64,000 nt of DNA from CAMAVH01 sp046297835 (lineage in GTDB: Bacteria; Pseudomonadota; Alphaproteobacteria; SMXQ01): positions 310,001 to 374,000 of the forward strand of contig JBKBHI010000002.1 in assembly GCA_046297835.1 (NCBI GenBank), read 5' to 3'. The notes under the pieces are model-generated. The model worked only from the letters and a program-made list of their open reading frames with translations, searched no databases and was not told the origin of the DNA. The position numbers and the translations under genes were made by a program. Below, piece by piece: positions 26,011 to 34,754 of this stretch. Positions within the stretch are counted from its first letter, which is position 1. The number at the start of each line of letters is the position of its first letter.

Positions 26011-26736
26011 CTAACGTAGGTTTTCGTCGGCCTTATAGGCCGAGAAATCGACAAGGGTGCCCAGCATCTGCAAATAGGCGACGAGGGCGTCCATTTCCGT
26101 CACGGCCGTCTGTCCGTCGAAATTGCGCACCTGGGCTTTGGGGTACCGCGCCAGCAGCTGATCCATGAAAGGCCCGTCGGGCACGAGTTGCGCCTGCAGG
26201 TCTTGCTTGGCCATGGCGATCATCTCGTCGGTGTAGGGCACCCCGACCTTGCGGTTGGCGATGAGATGATTGGCGATGTCGGCCGTCGCCAGCGGCGTGC
26301 GTCCGAGGAAAGCGTAGCCCGGCATGACCGATTCGGGCACGAGGCTGCGGGGGCTCTCGAGATGGGCGACGTGCCATTCGTCGGAATAGCGGCCGCCGAC
26401 GCGCGCGAGATCGGGCCCGGTGCGCTTCGACCCCCATTGGAACGGATGGTCGTACATGCTTTCCGCGGCCAGGCTGTAATGGCCGTAACGCTCGACCTCG
26501 TCGCGTAGCGCGCGGACCATCTGGCTGTGGCAGTTGTAGCACCCTTCGCGGATGTAGATGTTGCGGCCCGCCAGCTCGAGCGGCGTGTAGGGCCGCATGC
26601 CGGTGACTTTCTCGATGGTGCTCTTGAGATAGAACAGCGGCACGATCTCGACGAGGCCGCCGATGGCGACGACGATTAGCGTGAGGACGAGCAGCAGGAA
26701 GGCGCTTTTCTCGATCAGGGCATGGCTGAGTTTCAT
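26011..26736 (-). CDS. ccoO: cbb3-type cytochrome c oxidase subunit II, mono-heme CcoO
   Basis: 241 residues: N-terminal membrane anchor (about 12-35), then a cytochrome c domain with CYNCH at residues 66-70, WGSKRTGPDLARVGGRYSDEWH and VMPGYAFL (axial Met). Relays electrons from CcoP to the CcoN active site. A longer open frame up to 27378 is a shadow of ccoN; the ATG at 26736 begins MKLSHALIEK. It starts 11 bases after the ccoN stop. Confidence 0.95.
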   Translation of the reverse strand: MKLSHALIEKSAFLLLVLTLIVVAIGGLVEIVPLFYLKSTIEKVTGMRPYTPLELAGRNIYIREGCYNCHSQMVRALRDEVERYGHYSLAAESMYDHPFQWGSKRTGPDLARVGGRYSDEWHVAHLESPRSLVPESVMPGYAFLGRTPLATADIANHLIANRKVGVPYTDEMIAMAKQDLQAQLVPDGPFMDQLLARYPKAQVRNFDGQTAVTEMDALVAYLQMLGTLVDFSAYKADENLR

Positions 26737-26747
26737 GGCCCGCTCCC

Positions 26748-28409
26748 TCACGCCAGCGCCGGCGCGGCGTTCGGCGCGACGGCCGTCGCCGGATCGCGCA
26801 CTGTGCGCCACAGGTTGTAGACCATAAGCAACGCGCCGCCGAGGAACAGCGCGCCGCCGAGCGCGCGGATCAGATAGAACGGATGCATGGCGGCGACGGT
26901 TTCGGCGAAGGAATATTGCAGGAAGCCGAGTTGGTCGAAGGCGCGCCACATCAGCCCCTGCATGATGCCCGATACCCACATGGCGGCGATGTAGAGCACG
27001 ATGCCGAGCGAGGCGATCCAGAAATGCCAGCTCACCAGCCGCATCGAATAGAGGCCGCTGCGGTTCCAAAGCAAGGGCACCAAGTGATAGACCGCGCCGA
27101 AGCTGATGTAGGCGACCCAGCCGAGCGCGCCGGAATGGACGTGGCCGATCGTCCAGTCGGTGTAATGGCTGAGCGCGTTGACCGATTTGATCGACATGAG
27201 CGGCCCTTCGAAAGTGCTCATGCCGTAGAAGGCCACGGCCACCACGAGGAAGCGGATGACGGGATCCGTGCGCAGCTTGTCCCACGCGCCTGACAGCGTC
27301 ATGAGGCCGTTGATCATGCCGCCCCACGAGGGCATCCACAGCATGATCGAGAAGGTCATGCCCAACGTCTGCGCCCAATCGGGCAGCGCCGTGTAATGCA
27401 GGTGGTGCGGACCGGCCCAGATGTACATGAAGATCAGCGACCAGAAGTGCAAGATCGACAGGCGGTAGGAATAGACCGGCCGTTCGGCGCGCTTCGGCAC
27501 GAAGTAATACATCATGCCGAGGAAGCCGGCGGTGAGGAAGAAGCCCACCGCGTTATGGCCGTACCACCATTGCGTCAGCGCGTCCTGAACGCCCGAAAAG
27601 AGCGAGTAGCTCTTGCTGCCGAAGAGCGAGACGGGCATCGCCAGATTGTTGACGATGTGCAGCATGGCGATGGTGACGATAAAGGCGAGATAGAACCAGT
27701 TGGCCACGTAGATATGCGGCTCGCTGCGCCGCCGGAGCGTCTCGAGAAACACCAAGAGATAAACGACCCAGACCACGGCGAGCCATAGATCGACATACCA
27801 TTCGGGCTCGGCATATTCGCGCGATTGCGTGATGCCCAGCAGATAGCCGGTCGCGGCGAGCACGATGAATAGCTGGTAGCCCCAGAACACGAACCAGGGC
27901 GCGACGTCGCCGGCCAGCCGCACGCGGCAGGTGCGTTGCACGACATAGAATGACGTGGCGATCAGCGCGTTGCCGCCGAAGGCGAAGATCACCGCTGAAG
28001 TGTGCAGCGGACGCAGGCGGCCGAAATTCGTCCAGGGCAGGTCGAAATTGAGCGCGGGAAAGGCGAGTTGCAGCGCGATGACGAGGCCGACGAGAAATCC
28101 GACGATCCCCCAGAACATGGTGGCGATGACGCCGGCGCGCACCACGTCGTCGCTGTAGCCCGTCGCGGATGCCGCGGCGTCGCGGCCCGCCGCGTCGTAA
28201 TGGGCCTTGATCATGAAGAACAGACCGCCCACGCCGACCGCGGACAGGAGGTAGCCGTGAATCCGCATGGCCTCGTCGAGCGCGTTGGCCGCGACCAACA
28301 GACCGAGGAGAATCGCGCCGCCGAGGAGGGCCATCATGAACAGACGGCTGACGCTGCCGACGGCGGACGGCGTGACGGATACCGCCGGCCGGTTTGACGC
28401 GACTGTCAT
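26748..28409 (-). CDS. ccoN: cbb3-type cytochrome c oxidase subunit I CcoN
   Basis: Catalytic heme-copper subunit, 553 residues with about 12 membrane helices. Metal ligand segments: RPLHTSAVIFAFGGNA, QWWYGHNAVGFFLTAGF (CuB His and the cross-linked Tyr region), AGPHHLHYTALPDW, and IGHVHSGALGWVAY (heme b3/b ligands). The ATG at 28409 is chosen because GGGGGAG lies 6 bases upstream; a GTG 6 codons earlier would precede that site. It heads the ccoNOQP-GHIS run and has an FNR-type site upstream. Confidence 0.96.
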   Translation of the reverse strand: MTVASNRPAVSVTPSAVGSVSRLFMMALLGGAILLGLLVAANALDEAMRIHGYLLSAVGVGGLFFMIKAHYDAAGRDAAASATGYSDDVVRAGVIATMFWGIVGFLVGLVIALQLAFPALNFDLPWTNFGRLRPLHTSAVIFAFGGNALIATSFYVVQRTCRVRLAGDVAPWFVFWGYQLFIVLAATGYLLGITQSREYAEPEWYVDLWLAVVWVVYLLVFLETLRRRSEPHIYVANWFYLAFIVTIAMLHIVNNLAMPVSLFGSKSYSLFSGVQDALTQWWYGHNAVGFFLTAGFLGMMYYFVPKRAERPVYSYRLSILHFWSLIFMYIWAGPHHLHYTALPDWAQTLGMTFSIMLWMPSWGGMINGLMTLSGAWDKLRTDPVIRFLVVAVAFYGMSTFEGPLMSIKSVNALSHYTDWTIGHVHSGALGWVAYISFGAVYHLVPLLWNRSGLYSMRLVSWHFWIASLGIVLYIAAMWVSGIMQGLMWRAFDQLGFLQYSFAETVAAMHPFYLIRALGGALFLGGALLMVYNLWRTVRDPATAVAPNAAPALA

Positions 28410-28500
28410 GACATCTCCCCCGATCACGCTGAAAACGGCGTTCCTGTCAGCTCGCAGGATCGCGGCTATTTAATAAGACATAGTTAAATCTAACCCCATG

Positions 28501-28506
28501 GTAATA
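28501..28506 (-). promoter_or_regulatory. Candidate -10 element of the ccoN promoter
   Basis: TATTAC on the minus strand, 20 bases downstream of the FNR-like site, close to the spacing of a class II FNR-activated promoter in which the activator replaces the -35 contact. The AT-rich run that follows (toward 28470) fits an open-complex region. Assignment is by spacing only. Confidence 0.4.
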
Positions 28507-28526
28507 GACAGGCTTGTCCAAACCCC

Positions 28527-28540
28527 ATGATCTGGATCAA
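28527..28540 (-). promoter_or_regulatory. FNR/FixK-type operator upstream of ccoN
   Basis: On the minus strand TTGATCCAGATCAT matches the TTGAT-N4-ATCAA anaerobox with one mismatch at the last base. It lies 118 bases before the ccoN start, so the oxidase run is probably switched on at low oxygen by an FnrL/FixK regulator. No such regulator is encoded in the window. Confidence 0.75.
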
Positions 28541-28654
28541 TTGGGGACCGCTTTTCCGCGATTTTGCTTGGACTGACAGCGACGTAGCCACTCTCCCGAA
28601 AGGGTCCCGCCCGTAACGGCCGTTCAGCGATGGTCGCGCTTTAACGCCCGCGGC

Positions 28655-29671
28655 TCAATGATAGCCGGCGTCGGCCCTCACCTTGCCGCGGAACACCCAA
28701 TAGCTGTAGGCGATATAGCCGAGCATGACCGGCACGACGATGACCGCGCCGACCAGCATGAACATCTGCGACGTCGGCGCGGACGCCGCCTGCCAGATCG
28801 AGATGTTCGGCGGCACCACGTTGGGCCAGACGCTGATCGCCAGCCCGAGATAGGACAGGCCGAACAAGCCGAAGCTGATGAGCAGCGGCGCGACCTCATG
28901 GCGCTTTTCCAGCGACCGCCACAGCGCGAGCGCGAGCAGCGCCGTGACGATCGGCACCGGCGACAGATAGGCGATGTTGGGCCAGGAGAACCAGCGCGTC
29001 GCGATGGCCGATTCAAGGAGCGGCGTCACCAGGCTGACCGCGCCGATCAGCAGAATCACCAGCAGCAGCGCCCGGCGCGCGACCTTGTAGGCCCAATCTT
29101 GCAGCGGCCCCTCGGTCTTGAGGATCAGCCAGCCGGCGCCGAGCAGCACATAGCCCGCCACCAGCGACAAGCCGGTCATCAGGCTGAAGGGCGTCGCCCA
29201 GTCGAACGCGCCGCCGGTGTAATCGCGGCCCGTCACTTCGAAGCCCTGGATGAACGCGCCGAGCGCGACGCCCTGCGCGAAGGTGGCGATGAGCGAGCCG
29301 TAGTGGAAGGCCTTGTCCCACAGATGCCGGCTGGTGTTGGCCTTGAAGCGGAATTCGAAGGCGACGCCGCGGAAGATCAGCGCGATGAGCATCACCAGCA
29401 GCGGCAGATAGAGCGCCGGCAGGATGATCGAATAGGCCAGCGGAAAGGCGGCGAGCAGGCCGCCACCGCCGAGCACCAGCCAGGTTTCGTTGCCGTCCCA
29501 GACCGGCGCGACGGAATTCATCATCGTGTCGCGATCGGCGTCGGTCGGAGCGTGGCGGAACAGGATGCCGACGCCGAGGTCGAATCCGTCCATCACCACA
29601 TACATGAACACCGCGAAGGCGATGATGACGGCCCAGATCAGCGGCAGATAAGGCGCGAGAGCGTCGAGCAT
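28655..29671 (-). CDS. cydB: Cytochrome bd-type quinol oxidase subunit II (CydB/CioB)
   Basis: 338-residue membrane subunit. Family marks: LPLIWAVIIAFAVFMYVVMDGFDLGVGIL at the N-terminus in usual form, MMNSVAPVWDGNETWLVLGGGGLLAAFP, FRGVAFEFRF and a C-terminal helix ending YSYWVFRGKV. The ATG at 29671 follows GGAGG seven bases upstream; an open frame to 30157 is a cydA shadow. It begins 2 bases after cydA. I found no CydX-like small protein after it and no cydDC nearby. Confidence 0.93.
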   Translation of the reverse strand: MLDALAPYLPLIWAVIIAFAVFMYVVMDGFDLGVGILFRHAPTDADRDTMMNSVAPVWDGNETWLVLGGGGLLAAFPLAYSIILPALYLPLLVMLIALIFRGVAFEFRFKANTSRHLWDKAFHYGSLIATFAQGVALGAFIQGFEVTGRDYTGGAFDWATPFSLMTGLSLVAGYVLLGAGWLILKTEGPLQDWAYKVARRALLLVILLIGAVSLVTPLLESAIATRWFSWPNIAYLSPVPIVTALLALALWRSLEKRHEVAPLLISFGLFGLSYLGLAISVWPNVVPPNISIWQAASAPTSQMFMLVGAVIVVPVMLGYIAYSYWVFRGKVRADAGYH

Positions 29672-29673
29672 GA

Positions 29674-31047
29674 TCACGCCTCCTGCGCGCCGGAGAGCGG
29701 CCGCGCCGGCGTGCCATGTTTCGGCTCTGCCGTCGTCGCGTCCGGCCCGCGCTGGATCAGCCGGTAGATGTAATAGGCGCCGGCGGTGAAGACGCAGCCG
29801 TAAACCAGGATGAACAGCGCCAAGGATGTCGCGACGCTGCCCCAGGCGATGGCCGGCGACGCGGCCTCGATGGTGCGCATCACGCCATAGACCACCCAGG
29901 GCTGGCGGCCGACCTCGGTGACGAACCAGCCGGCGAGCACGGCGACGAAGCCGCTCGGCAGCATCCAGCGGCAAAGCTGCAGGAACCAGCGCGTCTCGTA
30001 GAGCGTGCCGCGCAAACGCAGGAACAATCCCGCGCCGGCGACGAACAGCATCAGCACGCCGATTCCGACCATGATGCGGAAACCCCAGAAGGGGATTCCG
30101 ACCGGCGGGCGGTCTTCCCGCGCCCAGTCCTTCAGGCCCTTCACCTCGCCGTCCCATTCATGGGTGAGAATCAAGCTGCCGAGGCGAGGAATCGCGATCT
30201 CATAATGATTGCGCTCGGCTTGCGAGTCCGGGATGGCGAACAGGATCAACGGCATGCCGCGTTGCGTCTCCCAATTCGCTTCCATCGCGGCGACCTTCGC
30301 GGGCTGGTGTTTCAGCGTGTTCAGCCCATGCAGATCGCCGATGAAGACCTGCAGCGGCGCGAGAATCAGCACCAGCCACAGGCTCATCGACAGGGCGGCG
30401 CGGGCGGTGTCGGCGAAACGGCCCTGGAGCAGATGCCAGGCCGACACGGCGATGACGACGAAGGCCGTGGTGAGGAAGCAGGCCGTCACCATATGGGCGA
30501 AACGGTAGGGGAAGGACGGGTTGAAGACGATGGCCCACCAGTCGAGCGCGTGGAACAGGCCGTCCTTGATCTCGTAGCCGACCGGAGTCTGCATCCAGCT
30601 ATTGGCCGACAGGATCCAGAAGGCCGAGACCAGCGTGCCGAGCGCGACCATCACCGCCGAGAAGAAAAAGAAGCCCTTGCCGACGCGGCCGCGGCCGAAC
30701 AGCAGGATGCCGAGGAAGGTCGCCTCCAGGAAGAAGGCGGTCAGCACCTCGTAGGACAAGAGCGGCCCGAGCACGTTGGCGGTGGCGTCGGAGAAGCGGC
30801 TCCAATTGGTGCCGAACTGGTAGGACATGACGATGCCCGACACCACGCCCATGCCGAAGGACACGGCGAAGATGCGCGTCCAGAATTTCGACAGGCGCAG
30901 ATAGACCTCGTTCCCGCTCGCCAGATAGCGCCCTTCGAGCATGGCGATGAAGCTCGCCAGCCCGATGGTGAAGGCGGGAAACAGGATGTGGAAGGAGATG
31001 ACGAAGGCGAATTGGATTCGCGACAGGAGGACGGGATCTAGGTCCAT
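29674..31047 (-). CDS. cydA: Cytochrome bd-type quinol oxidase subunit I, short Q-loop (CydA/CioA)
   Basis: 457-residue quinol-oxidising subunit: RIQFAFVISFHILFPAFTIG, MGVVSGIVMSYQFGTNW, a His at the heme site in LGPLLSYEVLTAFFLEA context, KHQPAKVAAMEANWET and GWFVTEVGRQPWVVYGVMRT. The length and the short Q-loop are those of the cyanide-insensitive (CIO) branch rather than the long E. coli CydA. The ATG follows GAGAGAGAG. It diverges from cobB with 135 bases between. Confidence 0.93.
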   Translation of the reverse strand: MDLDPVLLSRIQFAFVISFHILFPAFTIGLASFIAMLEGRYLASGNEVYLRLSKFWTRIFAVSFGMGVVSGIVMSYQFGTNWSRFSDATANVLGPLLSYEVLTAFFLEATFLGILLFGRGRVGKGFFFFSAVMVALGTLVSAFWILSANSWMQTPVGYEIKDGLFHALDWWAIVFNPSFPYRFAHMVTACFLTTAFVVIAVSAWHLLQGRFADTARAALSMSLWLVLILAPLQVFIGDLHGLNTLKHQPAKVAAMEANWETQRGMPLILFAIPDSQAERNHYEIAIPRLGSLILTHEWDGEVKGLKDWAREDRPPVGIPFWGFRIMVGIGVLMLFVAGAGLFLRLRGTLYETRWFLQLCRWMLPSGFVAVLAGWFVTEVGRQPWVVYGVMRTIEAASPAIAWGSVATSLALFILVYGCVFTAGAYYIYRLIQRGPDATTAEPKHGTPARPLSGAQEA

Positions 31048-31080
31048 GGTCTCTCTCTCGGCTGGCGTCGCCCCCGACGC

Positions 31081-31096
31081 GCCCTGGCGCCAGGGC
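31081..31096. repeat. 16-base palindrome in the cydA leader
   Basis: GCCCTGGCGCCAGGGC is a perfect palindrome 34 bases before the cydA ATG, on the path of the cydA transcript. It could be an operator or a stable leader hairpin. No FNR-type box was found in this intergenic region. Confidence 0.4.
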
Positions 31097-31182
31097 TCCC
31101 CGCAAGCGGCAGATTAGGCCGGACGGCGGCCGGCTCCAATATAGAAAAGCCGGCGCGGCGGAGGATTGACTTGAATTGACCG

Positions 31183-32580
31183 ATGCTCGACGGTGCCGCC
31201 ATGTCCGCCGCCCCCGCTCCAGGCTTGATCGTCGCCGCGCCGTCCACCGGTTCGGGCAAAACCCTGATCACCATGGGCATCATCGCCGCGCTGACGCGCG
31301 CCGGCCGCCGGATCGCGGCGTTCAAGACCGGGCCCGATTATATCGATCCGGCGTTTCATTCGGCCGCGCTCGGCGTCGAGGGCGGCTGCCTCAATCTGCC
31401 CTGCATCAATCTCGACGGCTGGGCGATGGACGACGCGCAGCTCGCCGGCCTCCTCGCCGCGCCAGCCGGCGAGCTGATCGTCGGCGAAGGCGTCATGGGC
31501 CTGTTCGACGGCGCGCGCGGCGTGACGGGCCATGACCAGCAAGGACGCGGCGACGGCTCGACCGCCGATCTCGCCGCAAGGCTCGGCCTGCCGGTGATCC
31601 TCGTCGTCGACGCCAAAGGCCAGGGCGCGAGCCTCGCCGCCTTGGTCGAAGGCTTCGCGCGCCATCGCGCCGATACGCCGATCGCCGCCGTCATTCTCAA
31701 CCGCGTCTCCGGCGACTCGCACGCGGCGCTGCTCAAAGACGCGCTCGCGCCGCTCGGCCTGCCCGTGCTCGGCGCGCTCCCCGCCGCGCCCGATCTGGCG
31801 CTGCCGTCGCGCCACCTCGGGCTGGTGCAGGCGCGCGAGACGGCGAACCTCGCGGCGCTGATCGCGCGGGCCGCCGATTGGATCGCGCGCCATGTCGATC
31901 TCGCCGCGCTCGTCGCGCTCGCCCAACCGCCGAAGCTCGCCGCGCCCGCCGCCGCGCCACTCGTTCCGCCGCTCGTTCCGCCACTCGTCCCGCCACTCGG
32001 CACGCGCATCGCCGTCGCGCGCGACGACGCGTTCGCCTTCGCCTATCCGGCGCTGCTGGACGGCTGGCGGCGCGCCGGGGCCGACCTGTCGTTCTTCTCG
32101 CCGCTCGCCGACCAAGCGCCCGAGCCGCGCGCCGACGCCGTCTATCTGCCGGGCGGCTATCCCGAACTGCACGCCGGCAAGCTCGCCGCCAACCGGCGCT
32201 TTCACGCCGGCCTCGCGGCGGCGGCGCAGGCCGGCGGCGTCGTCTATGGCGAATGCGGCGGCTACATGGTCATGGGCGAGGAATTGGTCGATGCCGAGGG
32301 CCGGGCGCACCCCATGGCGGGGTTGCTGCGCATCTCGACGAGTTTCGCGGCGCGCAAGCTGCATCTCGGCTATCGCCAGGCGCGCGGCCTCGACGGCGGC
32401 GGTCCGCTCGGCGCGGCCGAGTATCGCGGCCATGAATTTCATTACGCCACCGTGCTGCGCGAGGAGGGCGAGCCGCTGTTCGCCATCCGCGACGCCGCCG
32501 GCCACGACCTCGGCCGCTGCGGCCTGCGCGCCGGCCGCGTCATGGGCTCGTTCCTGCATTTGATCGCCCAGAGCCGCTAG
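31183..32580 (+). CDS. cobB: Hydrogenobyrinic/cobyrinic acid a,c-diamide synthase CobB (CbiA)
   Basis: Glutamine amidotransferase acting on the a and c acetates of the corrin. N-terminal ATPase domain: LIVAAPSTGSGKTLITMGI and FKTGPDYIDPAFH; VGEGVMGLFDGARG; C-terminal glutaminase domain: LPGGYPELHAGKLAANR and YGECGGYMVMGEEL with the nucleophile Cys. 465 residues from the ATG at 31183, or 459 from the ATG at 31201; neither has a clear ribosome-binding site. It is separated from the other cob genes by the oxidase genes. The linker between domains contains a PLVPPLVPPLVPPL repeat. Confidence 0.94.
   Translation: MLDGAAMSAAPAPGLIVAAPSTGSGKTLITMGIIAALTRAGRRIAAFKTGPDYIDPAFHSAALGVEGGCLNLPCINLDGWAMDDAQLAGLLAAPAGELIVGEGVMGLFDGARGVTGHDQQGRGDGSTADLAARLGLPVILVVDAKGQGASLAALVEGFARHRADTPIAAVILNRVSGDSHAALLKDALAPLGLPVLGALPAAPDLALPSRHLGLVQARETANLAALIARAADWIARHVDLAALVALAQPPKLAAPAAAPLVPPLVPPLVPPLGTRIAVARDDAFAFAYPALLDGWRRAGADLSFFSPLADQAPEPRADAVYLPGGYPELHAGKLAANRRFHAGLAAAAQAGGVVYGECGGYMVMGEELVDAEGRAHPMAGLLRISTSFAARKLHLGYRQARGLDGGGPLGAAEYRGHEFHYATVLREEGEPLFAIRDAAGHDLGRCGLRAGRVMGSFLHLIAQSR
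31957..32000 (+). repeat. 12-base tandem repeat in the cobB interdomain linker
   Basis: Three full units near CCACTCGTTCCG and one partial unit follow head to tail in frame and code for Pro-Leu-Val-Pro repeats between the ATPase and glutaminase domains. It probably arose by slippage and makes a stiff linker. Confidence 0.75.
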
Positions 32581-32600
32581 ACTTGCGCTAGAATCGCCGC

Positions 32601-33083
32601 ATGGCCGCCCGCCGCAAAACCCCGTCCCCCGCCGCTTCCCCAGAGGACGCCCCGTTCTGGCAACGCAAGACGCTGGCCGAGATGTCGCGCGCCGAGTGGG
32701 AATCGCTGTGCGACAATTGCGGCAAATGCTGCCTCCTCAAATTGGAGGACGAAGACACCGGCCAGGTCGATTACACCGACGCCGCCTGCAAGCTGCTCGA
32801 CATCCACAGCTGCAAATGCACCAAATATCCCGAGCGTAAGAAATACGTGCCCGACTGCATCAAGCTGACGATCAAGCTGGTCGACAAGCTGAAATGGATG
32901 CCCTCCACCTGCGGCTATCGCCTGATCCACGAAGGCAAGGATCTCGCCTGGTGGCATCCCCTCGTCTCGGGCGATCCCGAGAGCGTGCACAAGGCCGGCA
33001 TGTCGGTGCGCGGCCGCGCCGTCAGCGAAAAGAAGGTCCGCGAGCGCGATCTCGAAGACCATATCGTCACCTGGCCAGAATGA
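32601..33083 (+). CDS. YcgN-family (UPF0260) cysteine cluster protein
   Basis: 160 residues. Family marks are PFWQRKTLAEMSRAEWESLCD and the Cys-rich CDNCGKCCLLKLED, then SCKCTKYPERKKYVPDCIKL and WMPSTCGYRLIHEGKDL. Eight or so conserved Cys could bind zinc or an Fe-S cluster; the family's function is unknown. It begins 20 bases after cobB and its stop overlaps the ATG of the aldolase gene (ATGA). Confidence 0.9.
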   Translation: MAARRKTPSPAASPEDAPFWQRKTLAEMSRAEWESLCDNCGKCCLLKLEDEDTGQVDYTDAACKLLDIHSCKCTKYPERKKYVPDCIKLTIKLVDKLKWMPSTCGYRLIHEGKDLAWWHPLVSGDPESVHKAGMSVRGRAVSEKKVRERDLEDHIVTWPE

Positions 33084-33976
33084 TATCCGACCCCAAAGGC
33101 GTTTTCTCCGCCGTCCTCACGCCGTTCAACGACGATCTGACCGTCGACGTCGCCGCCTATCTCGATCATTGCCGTTGGCTGCTGGCCGAGGGCTGCGACG
33201 GCATCGCCGCGCTCGGCACCACCGGCGAGGCCGCTTCGCTGTCGCTGGCCGAACGCTTCGCCCTGTTGGGCGCGCTGGCGGACGCCGGAATCACCGGCGA
33301 CAAGCTGATCCTCGGCACCGGCTCCTGCGCCCTGCCCGACGCCATCGCGCTGACCAAGTGCGCCGTCGAGAGCGGCGCGCCGCACGTGCTGGTCCTGCCG
33401 CCGTTCTATTTCAAGAACCCGAGCGAGGACGGGCTTTACGCCTATTACGCCCGGCTGATCGACGCCGTCGGCAGCGACGCCTTGCGCGTCTATCTCTATC
33501 ACATCCCCCAGACCTCGGCGGTCGGCATCCCGCACGGGCTGATCGTCCGCTTGCGCCGGGGTTTCGGCGCGATCATCGCCGGCGCAAAGGACAGCTCGTT
33601 CGACTTCGCCAACATGCAGGCGATGCTGGCGCTGGTTCCGGACTTCCGCGTCTTCTCCGGTTCGGAGACGCTGCTCGTGCCGCTGCTGCAAGCCGGCGGC
33701 GTCGGCTGCATCACCGCCGGCAGCAACATCTTCCCCAAGCTGACCGCCGACACTTACAAGCTGTGGCGCGCCGGCAAAGCGGCGGAGGCGTCGCAGGAAG
33801 CGCTGACCGCCGCGCGCAAATCGCTCGACGGCGCGCCGCAGATTCCGGCGATGAAGGCGCTGCTCGCCCGCGCGCGCAATAAGCCGTCGTGGCGCAACGT
33901 GCGCCCGCCCTTCACGCCGCTCGGCGATGCCGAAGCCGCGGCCGCCGCCGCGCGCGCCGCCGCCCATCTCCCATGA
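33080..33976 (+). CDS. DapA-family class I aldolase/lyase (dihydrodipicolinate synthase-like)
   Basis: 298-residue TIM-barrel enzyme. Seen: FSAVLTPFNDDLTVD, GTTGEAASLSLAER (carboxylate binding), LYHIPQTSA with the proton-relay Tyr, and the Schiff-base Lys in IIAGAKDSSFDF. Many such proteins are not lysine-pathway enzymes; substrate cannot be assigned, and 2-keto-acid aldolases are alternatives. The start is fixed by the ATGA overlap with the YcgN-like gene; an open frame upstream from 32894 is a shadow. Confidence 0.85.
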   Translation: MISDPKGVFSAVLTPFNDDLTVDVAAYLDHCRWLLAEGCDGIAALGTTGEAASLSLAERFALLGALADAGITGDKLILGTGSCALPDAIALTKCAVESGAPHVLVLPPFYFKNPSEDGLYAYYARLIDAVGSDALRVYLYHIPQTSAVGIPHGLIVRLRRGFGAIIAGAKDSSFDFANMQAMLALVPDFRVFSGSETLLVPLLQAGGVGCITAGSNIFPKLTADTYKLWRAGKAAEASQEALTAARKSLDGAPQIPAMKALLARARNKPSWRNVRPPFTPLGDAEAAAAAARAAAHLP

Positions 33977-33986
33977 GCGCGCGCGG

Positions 33987-34733
33987 ATGAATTTCTTCAG
34001 CCGCTTGACCCGGAAACCCGCCGCCAAGCGCGCCGCCAAAATCCATGAGGCGGTGATCGAGACGGCGGGCGGGCCGATCATGGTCAAAGCCAAGCGCAAC
34101 CGCCGCGCGCGGCGCATGACGCTGCGCATCGACGCCGCCAACGATTGCGCCATCCTCGTGCTGCCGACGTACGTGGCGCTCGCCGAAGGCTTGGATTTCG
34201 CGCGCAGCAAGGCCGGCTGGCTGCAGGACAAGCTGGCGGAACTGCCGGCGCGCCAGGCCTTCGCCGATGGCGCGGCGCTGACCGCGCTCGGCCGGACGCT
34301 GACGATCCGCCACGAACCGGGGCTCGGCGCGCGCGTGGTCGAGCGGGACGGGCTGTTGCGCGTCGGCGGCGAGGCGGCGTTGCTGCCGGGCCGCGTGCGG
34401 CGCTGGCTGAAAGCCGAGGCCAAGCGCGCCATCGCGGCCATCGCGGTCGAACGCGCGAGCCAGCTCGGCAAGCGCGTCCGCCGCGTCACCTTGCGCGAAT
34501 CGCGCTCGCGCTGGGGCAGTTGTTCGAGCGACGGCAACCTGTCGTTCTGCTGGCGGCTGGTCTTCGCGCCGCCCGACGTGCTCGATTACGTGGTCTGCCA
34601 CGAGGTCGCCCATCTCGCCGAGATGAACCACGGCGAGAAGTTCTGGCTTGCGGTCGAGAGCCTGACGCCGCACGCCGAGACGGCGCGGCGCTGGCTGGCC
34701 GAGAACGGCGCGGCGCTGCAGCGCCTCGGCTGA
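33987..34733 (+). CDS. YgjP-type zinc metallopeptidase-like protein (DUF45)
   Basis: 248 residues. The C-terminal half holds RESRSRWGSCSSDGNLSFCWRLVFAP in the family pattern, and the zinc motif HEVAHLAEMNHGEKFW (HExxH with a third His downstream). The N-terminal part is basic and lacks a clear signal peptide. Substrate is unknown. It starts 10 bases after the aldolase gene; the ATG at 33987 (MNFFSRL) is preferred to one at 33927 that lies inside that gene. Confidence 0.87.
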   Translation: MNFFSRLTRKPAAKRAAKIHEAVIETAGGPIMVKAKRNRRARRMTLRIDAANDCAILVLPTYVALAEGLDFARSKAGWLQDKLAELPARQAFADGAALTALGRTLTIRHEPGLGARVVERDGLLRVGGEAALLPGRVRRWLKAEAKRAIAAIAVERASQLGKRVRRVTLRESRSRWGSCSSDGNLSFCWRLVFAPPDVLDYVVCHEVAHLAEMNHGEKFWLAVESLTPHAETARRWLAENGAALQRLG

Positions 34734-34754
34734 CCGCGCCAAGCGGCCGCGCCG

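Noticed and set aside
28410..28654. A CydX-like small protein after cydB
   Set aside because: Minus-strand translation of the gap shows no short membrane-helix frame with a start codon.
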